A stretch of 64,000 bases of DNA from Calothrix sp. NIES-4105 (GTDB lineage: Bacteria > Cyanobacteriota > Cyanobacteriia > Cyanobacteriales > Nostocaceae). Shown piece by piece: positions 34,900 through 44,430 of this stretch (the first letter of the stretch is position 1; every line of letters starts with the position of its first letter). The stretch is from assembly GCF_002368415.1 (NCBI RefSeq), contig NZ_AP018290.1:2989614-3053613 (forward strand), in the 5' to 3' direction. The notes under the pieces were generated by a model that did not search any database, was not told the origin of the DNA, and was given only the letters and a program-made list of their open reading frames with translations. Position numbers and translations under genes: made by a program.

Positions 34900-35466
34900 A
34901 TGACAGGTAGTATACCACAGCTTTTGCATCTCAAAGACCTTTGCCAGCCTAAACCAGAAAGACCCGGATGGTCGCTAACCTTTGGGGCTACTTGTTATGA
35001 TGCTGCTGCAGTTTGCCTGGACGACCAAAATCATCCTTATCGTGTTCCCTTTCAAATCGATGGCATACAAGAAACTACAGTCGAACTGCAATGGAATTCT
35101 ATTGATGATACTGTACGCCGCTTTAATGCTGATCAAGAAGTTGCCACCGAATATGGTGCCTATGGAATTGCTGCACTCCTTATGCCTTACCTAACAGGGC
35201 TTACAATAATTGAGCGCTCTATTAAAGGCAAGGGTTTTGGCTTTGACTTTTGGTTAGGTTCTATTGATAACCCGGATACTTTATTTCAAAGGAAAGCCCG
35301 TCTGGAAGTATCTGGGATTCGTAACGGCTCCGACAGTATTGTTCAATCAAGAGTTAAAATGAAACTAGAACAGATTAGCCCCTCAGATACTTTGTCTCCG
35401 GGCTACGTCTGCATCGTTGAATTTGGCACACCACGCACGCGCGTAATTGAAAAATGCAAGAAGTAG
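34900..35466 (+). CDS. Hypothetical conserved-looking protein
   Basis: A 188-aa protein of alpha/beta character with no recognised domain. It has no signal peptide or membrane segment. The ATG at 34900 is preceded by an in-frame TTG. Its end overlaps the next gene by 13 nt, so the two are coupled. Dense Gly-Phe-Trp residues in RSIKGKGFGFDFWLGSI may be a hallmark for a family search. Function unknown. Confidence 0.65.
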   Translation: MTGSIPQLLHLKDLCQPKPERPGWSLTFGATCYDAAAVCLDDQNHPYRVPFQIDGIQETTVELQWNSIDDTVRRFNADQEVATEYGAYGIAALLMPYLTGLTIIERSIKGKGFGFDFWLGSIDNPDTLFQRKARLEVSGIRNGSDSIVQSRVKMKLEQISPSDTLSPGYVCIVEFGTPRTRVIEKCKK

Positions 35467-35804
35467 AAACTCTCCATCGGGAAGCAATGGAATTTGTAGA
35501 CCAAGCCTTCTTAGCCCGCCAACGGGGTGATGCCGTAGCTACCTTGGAATTGACTAAAGCCGCTTTTTCTCAAGAGCGAGCCGCAGCAGACCTAGTGGCA
35601 AACTTATTCGACCTTGAACCCACCAGATCTGTTCTACATCGTAGTGCTGCAATGCTTGCTGTAGAATGTTCCCAACTGCGAGAGGCTGAACGGTTAATTG
35701 GGCGAGCGCTTGCAGGTAATCCGCCTGATGACATCGCTGACGAACTGCGGGATTTACTTTTAGAAGAAATTTATTCTCGTAGGCAAGCCTTAATCATTCG
35801 TTAA
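35454..35804 (+). CDS. Small helical protein coupled to the preceding gene
   Basis: A 116-aa, all-helical protein whose internal pattern (EAMEFVDQAFLARQRGD; AAMLAVECSQLREAERLIG) looks like TPR-type helical hairpins. It starts inside the preceding gene in another frame. The pair probably acts together; no function can be named. GC content is higher than that of the surroundings. Confidence 0.7.
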   Translation: MQEVETLHREAMEFVDQAFLARQRGDAVATLELTKAAFSQERAAADLVANLFDLEPTRSVLHRSAAMLAVECSQLREAERLIGRALAGNPPDDIADELRDLLLEEIYSRRQALIIR

Positions 35805-35820
35805 AAGTGATTATTTTGTA

Positions 35821-35904
35821 CTAAAAACTATCCCGATATACCTTTGGAGAAAAACCTGTAAACTTACAGAACTGTTGCGTGAAGTGACTTTGGCTTTTAC
35901 AAAC
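35821..35904 (-). pseudogene. AraC-family regulator, C-terminal remnant
   Basis: About 27 codons on the minus strand read SQSHFTQQFCKFTGFSPKVY and end RDSF-stop. This is the last HTH helix and tail of AraC-family regulators. A stop lies just upstream, so the rest of the gene is gone. The remaining gap to 36087 holds CTGTGCCCT/CTCTGTGGTA repeat sequence. Confidence 0.7.
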
Positions 35905-36087
35905 CGAGCAGCATTAATAATTCTTCCAAAGTGCCCTTTGTGACGAGCGTGGTTAATTCCTCTTCTCTGTGCCCTAGAAGTCTCTGTGGTAAAAAAAAGT
36001 ATATGTACTGCACAGGCGAAGAAGGCCTATGCTACAAACCACCAAAATTCGTCGCAGGCAGGCGCCCAGATATTCTGGCTATAATAG

Positions 36088-39000
36088 TTACTCAATTAAT
36101 TCATCGCTGTTAAAAACAAGAAGTGAAAATTCAGGATTGTATTCGACTTTATCCCAGTTATTCGCAACTCTTACTTGTTGTACAGTTAGGTTTTGGGCAT
36201 TTATAAAGTTTGCACTTGTAAGGTCTGCTTTGCTAAAGTCTGTACGATTACAGTTGGCGCCTTTAAGTCTGGCATGATTAAGTGTTGCGCTACAGAGGGT
36301 CGCACCACTGAAGTTTACCTCATAGCAGCTTGCTTCATGGAGGTTTGCGCTTCTAAGGTCTGTATAGGTCAGTTTTGCATGGTTTAGGTTTGCATTACTT
36401 AGATTTGCATTACTTAGATTTGCATTACTTAGGTTTGCATCGCTAAGGTTTGCATGGTGAAGTGTAGCGTTGCTAAGGTCTACGTTACTTAGGTTTGCAT
36501 TACTCAGGTTTGCATTATTTAAATTGGCACCATTAAGATTTGCGCTGCTCAGGTTAGCGTGACTCAGATTTGCATCACTTAGGTCTGTATTACTTAGGTC
36601 GGCACCACTTAGGTCTGCAAACCTTAGTTTTGCATCACTGAAATTTACAGCACTAAGATTTGCATTATTAAGTTTTACACTACTAAGGTTTACACTACTG
36701 AGTTTGGCGCCGCTAAGTTGAACATTGCCAAGAAAATATCCTACTGTGTCTAAGAAGGTATATAAATTAAGACTATTGCTGTAACTGATTATACAAAAGA
36801 ATAAATCGTCTTCAAAATTTTCACTATCCTTTTGACCACAAGGATAAAAAATAATTTTATTTTTTAAAGCATCTTGCGTTTGAGCATAACGATATAGTTC
36901 TAAAAGTAAAATCATTACATTTAGCCCAGTATATATATCTATTTCCCTTAGTCCAGAAAAAACTAGCGCTTTCGTTCGTAATATTCTATTTTGAGGGAAG
37001 TTTTGAGGATAAGCATTAATAAATTTCCCCTTACACCAGTAAGTATAAAAATTTTCTAAACGTTTAAATAACGTATCAACTAGCTTGATCTGATTATAAT
37101 CATAATCAAGCAAAGCTATCACATATTCAACAATTTCTGGTGTCAATCCAGAGTAATATAGTAAATCATAAATCTCCTTCGCTAGCTGATTATCATTAAC
37201 AAGAGGTTGTTCGTCACTGTCGTCCAGGTTGGTTTGCGTCCATTTTCTGAAACTCTCAGCCAACAATAACGCGCATAAAAATTCGCCAAAGCTTTTGTGA
37301 ACAAATTCTATATATTCTTCGTTTTTGTGAGAATTTGAAGCAGGTTGTGAAGAAAACACTGTAAAGGCATTATTCAATAAATTTTCGCCCAGATGCGATT
37401 GAGTTCCTAATATTTTTTTGATTTTTGTATTGCTTCTCAGACGTTCTTCAATCATTTTAATTGGCGCCCATCCCTTACCAGATTGGATAACACACAATCC
37501 AGCTTCAGTTAAAATATGTCGTAAGTCGCTAATATTAAACTTGCTAGTACTAAAATTATGATTTTCTGAACGTTGTATCAATACTGAATTTAATATACTT
37601 TGATAAATTAATATTTTCGAGCGAACACTATCAAGCCCTTCAAAGGTTTTAGCAGTTAATTTTCTATCCCGATGCATTGCTGCCAAAAGGTGTAGTAACA
37701 ATGGTTCTTGTGCTAATTTCAATACATGCTCTGGACATTCTGCTTCTAAAAAACTTTGGAATGCCTCAGCTTTATCTATCCCAACTAAATTACCCCATTT
37801 TTTCAACCATTGCTCTTGAAGTTGGTTATCCATCAAGGCAATTTCTACCCGTTCCAAATTACTAGGCATGAGTTCAATACTATGCAAAGCTGCAAATCTA
37901 CCAGTAACCAAAAACCGATGTCCCAAGTTTGAGCTTGTTTGACATTTGATTTGATAGTTTCCTACTTGTTTAAGAAATTTTTCAATGGTGCCAGAATTTC
38001 TACCCTCCAGGCGCAATTCATCAAAACCATCTAATATAAATATAAATCTTGTATTACAATCAGTTAGCCAGTCGTTATTCTGAGCAAAATCTTCCTTAAT
38101 AACAGTGCGAAGAGTATTTTCAATATCTACTTCAAACGTATCAATATCATGTAGCCGAACCAATATAGGTGTCCAAATAGGATGCAAATGTTCTCGTACC
38201 CAATTCGCAAACATTTTACAAAAAACAGTTTTTCCTCGTCCTGACTCAGCTTGAATAAACATTACTTGATTATTCTTGTTTGAGTCTGTAAGTTGTTTAA
38301 AACCCCAGGTTTCTAAATCAACTAATTGTTCATGTTCCTTTTTTTTACCATTGGAATTCAAAAGGTGACATTTGAGTGGTACATAAATATCAGGAATTGT
38401 GACTTTATCAAAAACTTGTAATTGGTTGCTAGGACTAGTAGATATATGTTCAGCTAAGTATAATTCAATACTATGAAATTTTTGATTGGTTTTGATATCT
38501 TGTGTTGCAGCTGTGTATGCTTTGACGCGCGCAACAAACTCATCATTTTCATGAGATAAGATTAATTCAACATGTTTTTGAGTTTCCCAAGCAACCCATC
38601 CGGTTATAATAGAAATTGTATGTGTATTTAGCTTAGTTTGCTCAAGATAAATCGATAGTATATTATTTAGCGCGCGTCCTAAAGGCGATTCTATAAAGTT
38701 AGTTAAAGTTTTTTGAATTAACTCATGATTAAATTCTAATTGTTCTAACTGATTAACAGCGTACTTTATTTCATTTTGCCATTGGCTGACTTTTTGCTGA
38801 GTTTGTTCTCTCAATTCATTAGTTTTATTAGATATATCTGGGTAATATTTTAAATATCCATATTTCTCGAACAATTCTTGGTATGAAACCATTTTATTAA
38901 TTTTGATTCTCAACCATTTGTTTGTTTGAACTAAAGCTTCAAAACTTTCTAAATAAGTTAGAGTAAAAACAATTTCTACCCATCCTGCGATATCTAGTTC

Positions 39001-39198
39001 CTTTTGTATTTTGTTCTGGTAGAACTCTAATCCTTTTGTTGTTAACACAAATGATGTTTCTGCAACTAATGTTACAGTACTTAACCAACCTAAAGCAATC
39101 ATTAACTCGAAAGTAGCTCTAGACAAATTTTCTTGGCTGTCATAAATATTTCCTAACTCTTTATCGAATAATTCTTGTAACTGCTGAACTAGTTTCAT
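36088..39198 (-). CDS. NACHT NTPase with C-terminal pentapeptide repeats
   Basis: A 1036-aa STAND-type protein. Residues 1-250 form a helical N-terminal region without a recognised effector. The NACHT domain follows: Walker A AESGRGKTVFCKMF at about residue 320, Walker B FIFILDGFDEL at about 400, then helical regulatory segments. The last 180 residues are pentapeptide repeats of A(N/D)LSxANL type, which stack into a beta-helix and act as the sensor or binding part. Start at 39198 rather than further upstream because AAAGGA precedes it. NACHT proteins in cyanobacteria include defence and signalling systems; with no adjacent effector, the role here is open. Confidence 0.87.
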   Translation of the reverse strand: MKLVQQLQELFDKELGNIYDSQENLSRATFELMIALGWLSTVTLVAETSFVLTTKGLEFYQNKIQKELDIAGWVEIVFTLTYLESFEALVQTNKWLRIKINKMVSYQELFEKYGYLKYYPDISNKTNELREQTQQKVSQWQNEIKYAVNQLEQLEFNHELIQKTLTNFIESPLGRALNNILSIYLEQTKLNTHTISIITGWVAWETQKHVELILSHENDEFVARVKAYTAATQDIKTNQKFHSIELYLAEHISTSPSNQLQVFDKVTIPDIYVPLKCHLLNSNGKKKEHEQLVDLETWGFKQLTDSNKNNQVMFIQAESGRGKTVFCKMFANWVREHLHPIWTPILVRLHDIDTFEVDIENTLRTVIKEDFAQNNDWLTDCNTRFIFILDGFDELRLEGRNSGTIEKFLKQVGNYQIKCQTSSNLGHRFLVTGRFAALHSIELMPSNLERVEIALMDNQLQEQWLKKWGNLVGIDKAEAFQSFLEAECPEHVLKLAQEPLLLHLLAAMHRDRKLTAKTFEGLDSVRSKILIYQSILNSVLIQRSENHNFSTSKFNISDLRHILTEAGLCVIQSGKGWAPIKMIEERLRSNTKIKKILGTQSHLGENLLNNAFTVFSSQPASNSHKNEEYIEFVHKSFGEFLCALLLAESFRKWTQTNLDDSDEQPLVNDNQLAKEIYDLLYYSGLTPEIVEYVIALLDYDYNQIKLVDTLFKRLENFYTYWCKGKFINAYPQNFPQNRILRTKALVFSGLREIDIYTGLNVMILLLELYRYAQTQDALKNKIIFYPCGQKDSENFEDDLFFCIISYSNSLNLYTFLDTVGYFLGNVQLSGAKLSSVNLSSVKLNNANLSAVNFSDAKLRFADLSGADLSNTDLSDANLSHANLSSANLNGANLNNANLSNANLSNVDLSNATLHHANLSDANLSNANLSNANLSNANLNHAKLTYTDLRSANLHEASCYEVNFSGATLCSATLNHARLKGANCNRTDFSKADLTSANFINAQNLTVQQVRVANNWDKVEYNPEFSLLVFNSDELIE

Positions 39199-39785
39199 AA
39201 CTTTTTTTCCTTTGCAATAATAAAACACAACAGTCGGCGCCATCTTATGAAGGCAAGGTTGAGACTTATTGTTTTTATATTAAATTGATATAAACTGTCT
39301 TTTTTATCAATAACTATCTATTTTAAGATGTAACACTATATCGTCTATTCCTCAAGTATAGTTACACACTAAATTTATTTGATATCGCAGTCCTAAATCA
39401 TTTGTAAAAAAAATACACTGGATAAATTTACCACAGAGACGCAGAGTACACAGAGTAAGAGGGAACAGAGGTTTTTACAACTCAAGCGCGGAATGATATA
39501 TTATTCCAAATGTATAAAATGTAAAACTATAAATTCTTTAGTTAATTAAAAAAATGCTTAATACAAGATAAGGGTAATTAAAATTTTTATGCTTAGTAAT
39601 TAACCGTTATTTTGTATAAAATATAACGGTTAAATGAATCATGAAGCGCTCAATAACGCGATAGAGTGAAGTTTGAATTTGTGTAAATTGCTAGTATTAA
39701 AGCTTGAAAACCTCCAAAAGGTAGAATTACCGTGATTCGATGTGTTGTATAAAGGTTAGAGGTGCGACTCCAGGAGAAACGCTTT
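39199..39785. other. Gene-free interval
   Basis: No gene seen. It contains repeat sequence (GCAGTCCTAAATCATTTGTA at about 39386, CCACAGAGACGCAGAGTACA at about 39431) shared with other gaps, and AT-rich sequence that would hold the promoters of both flanking genes. Confidence 0.5.
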
Positions 39786-40418
39786 ATGCTCGTTGTTCAT
39801 CATCTCAACAACTCAAGGTCACAGCGTGTATTATGGCTGCTTGAGGAATTAGGCATCGAATACGAAATTAAGTACTACGAACGTGATGCACAAACAATGC
39901 TGGCGCCTCAAGAGTTGCGTCAAGTTCATCCGCTCGGCAAGTCACCTGTAATTACGGATGGACACATTACGGTTGCTGAGTCGGGCGCCATAATCGAATA
40001 TATAGTAAATCGCTACGGCAATGGTAGATTAATTCCGGCGCCTGATACCCCAGAACGCTTGCGCTACACATATTGGCTGCATTACGCTGAAGGTTCTGCA
40101 ATGCTACCACTGCTTTTTAATCTAGTATTAGGGCGTTTTGGGCTGGGAGACAGTGACGCAATGAGTGCATTCGTTGCACCCCAGATCAAGCTTCACTATG
40201 ACTATATAGAGAGCGAAATGCATAAGAGTGAATGGTTCGCAGGTGAAGAATTTACTGGCGCCGATATTCAAATGAGCTTTCCACTTGAGGTGGTTGCTGC
40301 AAACCCTAAAGAAATAGAAAACCGACCGAAAATCAAAGAATTTGTTGAACGTATTCATGCGCGACCCGCTTATAAACGCGCGCTTGAGCGTGGAGGTCAA
40401 TACGATTTTGCCAGTTAA
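39786..40418 (+). CDS. Glutathione S-transferase
   Basis: A 210-aa GST starting at the ATG with AGGAG 11 nt upstream. The thioredoxin-like N-terminal domain has LNNSRSQRVLWLLEELG with the catalytic-region Ser and the cis-Pro motif GKSPVI, followed by ESGAIIEY. The helical C-terminal domain includes FTGADIQMSFPLE. It resembles the bacterial beta/theta-like group. Substrate unknown. Confidence 0.92.
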   Translation: MLVVHHLNNSRSQRVLWLLEELGIEYEIKYYERDAQTMLAPQELRQVHPLGKSPVITDGHITVAESGAIIEYIVNRYGNGRLIPAPDTPERLRYTYWLHYAEGSAMLPLLFNLVLGRFGLGDSDAMSAFVAPQIKLHYDYIESEMHKSEWFAGEEFTGADIQMSFPLEVVAANPKEIENRPKIKEFVERIHARPAYKRALERGGQYDFAS

Positions 40419-40448
40419 ATGTAAGCAATTGGATTACCTGGTTATAAA

Positions 40449-41129
40449 ATGCTTTTAGGTAATTTGACTAAACAACGAAAAATGCGACGATTAGTACTAT
40501 ACAGTGACCAAGCTATAGCAACAAATAAACAGGTCGATTTATATCTGCTTCAATTATTAGGCACTACTAATGCACGCATTGGCTATATTTCCTCGTCCAG
40601 TGATCCAAAACGTCAATACTTTACTCTTAAACAAGAGTACTACAAAGAATATGGTCTTGAACTCGCGCTTTATTTTGAACTTGATGTGGCTTACCAACCC
40701 GAGCTTCTTGATTCTTTGTTTGCTTGTGACGCAATTCATTTGTCTGGTGGCAATACTTATTACTTTTTATACTGGCTTCAGCAACGCGGCTTGATAGAGC
40801 GACTTCAGCACTATGCTCTCCATGAAGGCGTATTGATTGGTATTTCTGCTGGAGCAATTATAATGACACCAGATGTCTCCTCAGCACAACTATGTGGCGA
40901 TACGCCATATGCACCACTTACCATTCATCAGGGATTACGTTTAGTAGACTTTGCCTTTGTGCCACATGTGCAGGATACACCAGAGGAATATGCTTATATG
41001 CAGGCATATGCCAACGAACAAAAAAAAGTGCTATACGGTTGTCATGATGGCGATGGAATTGTAGTTGCAGGAGAAACAATTACTTTGGTAGGCAATGTTG
41101 TAAGCATGGCGCCTTTAGGTGAGTACTAG
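40449..41129 (+). CDS. S51-family peptidase (dipeptidase E-like)
   Basis: A 226-aa peptidase of the S51/PepE family. The nucleophilic Ser is in LIGISAGAIIM and the AIHLSGGNTYYFL motif precedes it, as in alpha-aspartyl dipeptidase. The start is uncertain: an ATG at 40482 (MRRLVLYSDQ) fits the family N-terminus better, but neither start has a clear SD. It follows the GST by 30 nt and may be cotranscribed. Confidence 0.87.
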   Translation: MLLGNLTKQRKMRRLVLYSDQAIATNKQVDLYLLQLLGTTNARIGYISSSSDPKRQYFTLKQEYYKEYGLELALYFELDVAYQPELLDSLFACDAIHLSGGNTYYFLYWLQQRGLIERLQHYALHEGVLIGISAGAIIMTPDVSSAQLCGDTPYAPLTIHQGLRLVDFAFVPHVQDTPEEYAYMQAYANEQKKVLYGCHDGDGIVVAGETITLVGNVVSMAPLGEY

Positions 41130-41190
41130 AAGCCTGATTAAACAAAAGCTAAAAAATAATAGAATTATTATTATTCATAGGTAAAAGTGA

Positions 41191-42186
41191 ATGCTTTGGC
41201 TTGTTATCATTGCTATGTTAATCGGATTGCTGAGTTTAGGCGCCGCTTTTCAGGCAATTTCTACATTCCGCTTTAGCCGTAAATTCCCACCACCTGGAAA
41301 GCTAATTAATATTGATGGTTGTCACTTACATTATCAAGTGATGGGGGAGGGAAACCCTACAGTAGTATTTGTAAGCGGTCAAGGAGCAACTAGTTTAGAT
41401 TGGCAACTAGTCCAACCTGAAGTTGCTAAGTTTACAAAAATATTGACTTATGACCGTGCTGGTTATGGATGGAGTGATTTAAGCACCACACCACGCACCA
41501 GCGTGCAAATTGTTAATGAGCTACGACAATTACTAACACAAGCTGGAATTGAGGCGCCATATATATTGGTTGGGATGTCCTTTGGAGGATTACCAGTTCG
41601 TTTGTTTGCCTACGAGTATCCAGAAGAAGTTGCTGGAATGGTTCTGGTTGATGTGACTCATGAAATGTTGTACGAAAGATTTCCAAGAGCAATAGTCAAA
41701 CTTAATGAGCAATTTGACTGGTGGGCAATAAATATTTTACCTATTGCTGCTCGCCTTGGCTTACTGCGCTTACTAGTGCTATTGGATTATTTACCATTGG
41801 CGCCGGGTCTATTTAAAAAGTTTCCTGTCTCCTCTCGACCACAAGCAAAAGCAGTTTACGCTCATACTAAGTTTTGGGACACTTTTAGGCAAGAATCTGC
41901 CGCATTCAATACTACTATAATGGAGGTTCAACAGGCACGAGCAGCAAAACCCTTTCCTGCAATTCCTTTAATTGTAATAAGTGCAGGAAAGCAAGATTTT
42001 GGAGTATCGCAAGAAGTTATGCAAATTCAAAAGGAATTACTTATAGACTTAGCAAATCAATCTCCATATGGAGTTCATATTGTTTCTGAAAAAAGTGGGC
42101 ATCTTATACAATTAGATGACCCAGAGTTAGTTGTTAATGCAATTCGTAAAGTTGTTGACGAAGCGAGTTGTAAAGGCACCGTATAA
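41191..42186 (+). CDS. Alpha/beta hydrolase with N-terminal membrane anchor
   Basis: A 331-aa hydrolase. Residues 1-22 are hydrophobic (LWLVIIAMLIGLLSLGAAF), a membrane anchor or uncleaved signal. Catalytic Ser is in VGMSFGGLPVR, and the conserved His in SEKSGHLIQLDDPE, with DRAGYGWSD earlier. Substrate unknown. Confidence 0.88.
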   Translation: MLWLVIIAMLIGLLSLGAAFQAISTFRFSRKFPPPGKLINIDGCHLHYQVMGEGNPTVVFVSGQGATSLDWQLVQPEVAKFTKILTYDRAGYGWSDLSTTPRTSVQIVNELRQLLTQAGIEAPYILVGMSFGGLPVRLFAYEYPEEVAGMVLVDVTHEMLYERFPRAIVKLNEQFDWWAINILPIAARLGLLRLLVLLDYLPLAPGLFKKFPVSSRPQAKAVYAHTKFWDTFRQESAAFNTTIMEVQQARAAKPFPAIPLIVISAGKQDFGVSQEVMQIQKELLIDLANQSPYGVHIVSEKSGHLIQLDDPELVVNAIRKVVDEASCKGTV

Positions 42187-42209
42187 ATTATTAAATGACA
42201 CCATCCGCT

Positions 42210-42329
42210 TTACCTGGCCACAAATAAAGTATAGGTAATAATTGCAGCTTGTGCCGGATATGTTCCTATAGCCGCGAATGCCAAAGCCGCACCTGTGGAG
42301 TTAGCAATTAGTTTTTGGTTAATCTTCAT
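42210..42329 (-). pseudogene. PEP-CTERM protein, N-terminal remnant
   Basis: A 39-codon frame starts MKINQKLIANSTGAALAFAA and continues IGTYPAQA-AIITYTLF before a stop. This is the signal peptide and first residues of a typical cyanobacterial PEP-CTERM secreted protein; the mature part is lost. Confidence 0.55.
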
Positions 42330-42464
42330 GTTTTTTATCTCTATTTGGTGCAGTATCTCTGAAATCTAAATATTTCAATACTCAAATACTTAGTATACCG
42401 GATAATGGCAGAACACCCAAATACTTAAATCGGCTCTTCCATAAGTTCTTAATAAAACGAGGTT

Positions 42465-42506
42465 CAGGATTCCCAACTGTTGGGAAAGTCCTCGGGTTCA
42501 ATCCTG
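42465..42506. other. Nested hairpin in intergenic region
   Basis: The outer arms CAGGATT and AATCCTG and inner arms TTCCCAA / TTGGGAA form a nested fold over 42 nt. It contains GGGTTCAATCC, which recalls a tRNA T-arm, but no full cloverleaf could be drawn. It may be a small structured RNA or a remnant. Confidence 0.3.
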
Positions 42507-42570
42507 TAATTAGTAAAACATCCTCTGTGTTATGTACATAGGACGGGAGCAACCGACACATAAAAACCGT

Positions 42571-42632
42571 AGGGTGCGTGACGCTTCAGAAAAAATTTAA
42601 ACGTAGTGATAAGACTTGTAGCGTCACGCACC
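42571..42632. repeat. Hairpin repeat, GGTGCGTGACGCT type
   Basis: GGTGCGTGACGCT and AGCGTCACGCACC are perfect inverted arms around about 30 nt. It lies within the 780-bp gap 42187-42965, which also has a perfect hairpin at 42716-42733 (GCAGTAG/CTACTGC) and otherwise no gene. The part around 42710-42900 may be decayed mobile-element sequence. Confidence 0.65.
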
Positions 42633-42965
42633 AGATAAGCGATTGTGATAATATCGTAAGTCCTGGTACAAAAAGTAGCTTATATTAAGCTCTTCCCAGA
42701 AAACTCATTCTTGAGGCAGTAGACAACTACTGCACCAAAGGAGAACGCTGGGTTTCGGTCATGACCAGGCGCCTTCATAACTCGCTGGTAGCCCGCGCGC
42801 TTGCTAATTCTAGCAAGTCCATGCTTTAATGTTCGGACGGTTGTCGAGGTCAACATTGTAGAACGCCTTCATTTTCCCTAACATGACTTGTATAATCCTT
42901 AAGAAAGGTTCGTCAAAGAAGGCGGACTTGCTACTGTTATATAACAAGCTTAAATAAATGAGGTT

Positions 42966-43754
42966 GTGGTTTTGAAATCCCAATTAACTAATCATCGGAT
43001 TGATTTACAAGGTTGTAGTATTTTTTATCAGCAAAGTAGGTTGGAGTCGAGTTCAATCCCCATCTTACTTCTACACGGATGGGGAATCTCTAGTGAGCCT
43101 TATACTGAAGTGCTGAAACTACTAGCACTTTCTCATACCGTAATTGCTCCTGACTTGCCCAGTTTTGCGAGGTCAAATTACTCTGAGGTAATTCCCGATT
43201 ACGTTAGCTATGGTAAAATTCTCCTTTCATTTCTGGAAGTTTTGGATTTACAACAATTTCATGTAGTAGGACACTCATTAGGTGGAGGTATTGCCATTAC
43301 TTTATCTACACTTGTTCCAGAAAAAGTCAGAAGCGTAATTCTGGTAGATAGTACCGGAATTCCCGCGCCGTCTATACCGGAAATGATACCGCGAAGGGCA
43401 ATCGAAATGACAGTTCAAATGTTTCTTCCAAGGCACAAATTAAAATTAGTTGATATTCCTTTGGTTTTCTCCTATAACTTGTTATTCAATGCAGGAAATG
43501 TCATTCAAGGATTGCTAATTTCTATATACGAAGATATCAGCCATCTGCTACCAACAATTCAAGCTCCCTGTTTGTTGTTATGGTCAGAAAAAGACCTAAC
43601 TACGCCGTTAAAGAACGCTCAAGAAATGGCAGAAATTATTCCAAACTCTAAATTAATTACTGTAGAAGAAGGTTTACACGAATGGATACTTTGGTATCCT
43701 GAGAAATTTACATCACTCCTACTGGATTTTATTTGTCAACTTGAGCAATATTGA
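42966..43754 (+). CDS. Alpha/beta hydrolase
   Basis: A 262-aa hydrolase starting at GTG 42966. The oxyanion motif is LLLHGWGISSE, the elbow VVGHSLGGGIA with catalytic Ser, the acid is in LLWSEKDLTTP and the His in EGLHEWILWYPE. The layout resembles proline iminopeptidase/esterase-type enzymes. Substrate unknown. Confidence 0.87.
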   Translation: MVLKSQLTNHRIDLQGCSIFYQQSRLESSSIPILLLHGWGISSEPYTEVLKLLALSHTVIAPDLPSFARSNYSEVIPDYVSYGKILLSFLEVLDLQQFHVVGHSLGGGIAITLSTLVPEKVRSVILVDSTGIPAPSIPEMIPRRAIEMTVQMFLPRHKLKLVDIPLVFSYNLLFNAGNVIQGLLISIYEDISHLLPTIQAPCLLLWSEKDLTTPLKNAQEMAEIIPNSKLITVEEGLHEWILWYPEKFTSLLLDFICQLEQY

Positions 43755-43929
43755 TACAGCCACCTCTGCGACTTATTTCTACCTTTTCATCAATATAAAG
43801 TTCTCGTTGACTCCGAAGCGAACAGCAAAAAACCCTTGACTTAAAAATTAAATCTATTATTTAAATGTTGATTTAGTGAAAGTAGGCGCCTGTTAATTAA
43901 ACCTATGGCGCCAACAGGTATATTAAAAT

Positions 43930-44195
43930 TTAGCTATTGGGGATTGTGCGGTATTTTTTATTTAATACAAACCCGGCGCCTAATATCGCAACGCTAATAC
44001 CCACTAAACTTGTATTTTCAGGAATACTTTTTGGCGCTTCAATGGATAAATTCACCAAAACACTACCTGGATTAACTTCTATATTAGGGTCTGAGCCAAC
44101 GATTCCTACGACAGTTCCAAAACCGCTAGCATTCTTAAATCTGCCGGCACCACCCTTAATGACGATATCGCCTATAGCATTCCTATATGAGTTGT
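43930..44195 (-). pseudogene. PEP-CTERM protein, C-terminal remnant
   Basis: The frame ends with SIPENTSLVGISVAILGAGF followed by VLNKKYR, a PEP-CTERM sorting signal (Pro-Glu motif, membrane helix, basic tail) for exosortase. The preceding residues GRFKNASGFGTVVG fit the mature end of such proteins. Upstream the frame runs into CACAAAGG repeat sequence at 44215-44250, which probably replaced the 5' part. Confidence 0.65.
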
Positions 44196-44430
44196 GAAAA
44201 ATTAAATTAATGTAATGAACCACAAAGGCACAAAGGACACAAAGGAACAAAAAGAAGATGAATGTTTAAAATTTCATAAATGATTTAGGATTGCTATATT
44301 GTCTTTGCTGTTAAATTCGCAGAGTCAACTATATCTATACCTTTTAAACTACCGAATATCTTATCATCACCTTCTCCAAAAAACGTAATACCTCTGCGAA
44401 TGATTCTTATTCCGCATAAACACAAAAGAT

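Noticed and set aside
42461-42506. tRNA gene
   Set aside because: A T-arm-like motif is present, but no acceptor stem or anticodon arm fits a cloverleaf.
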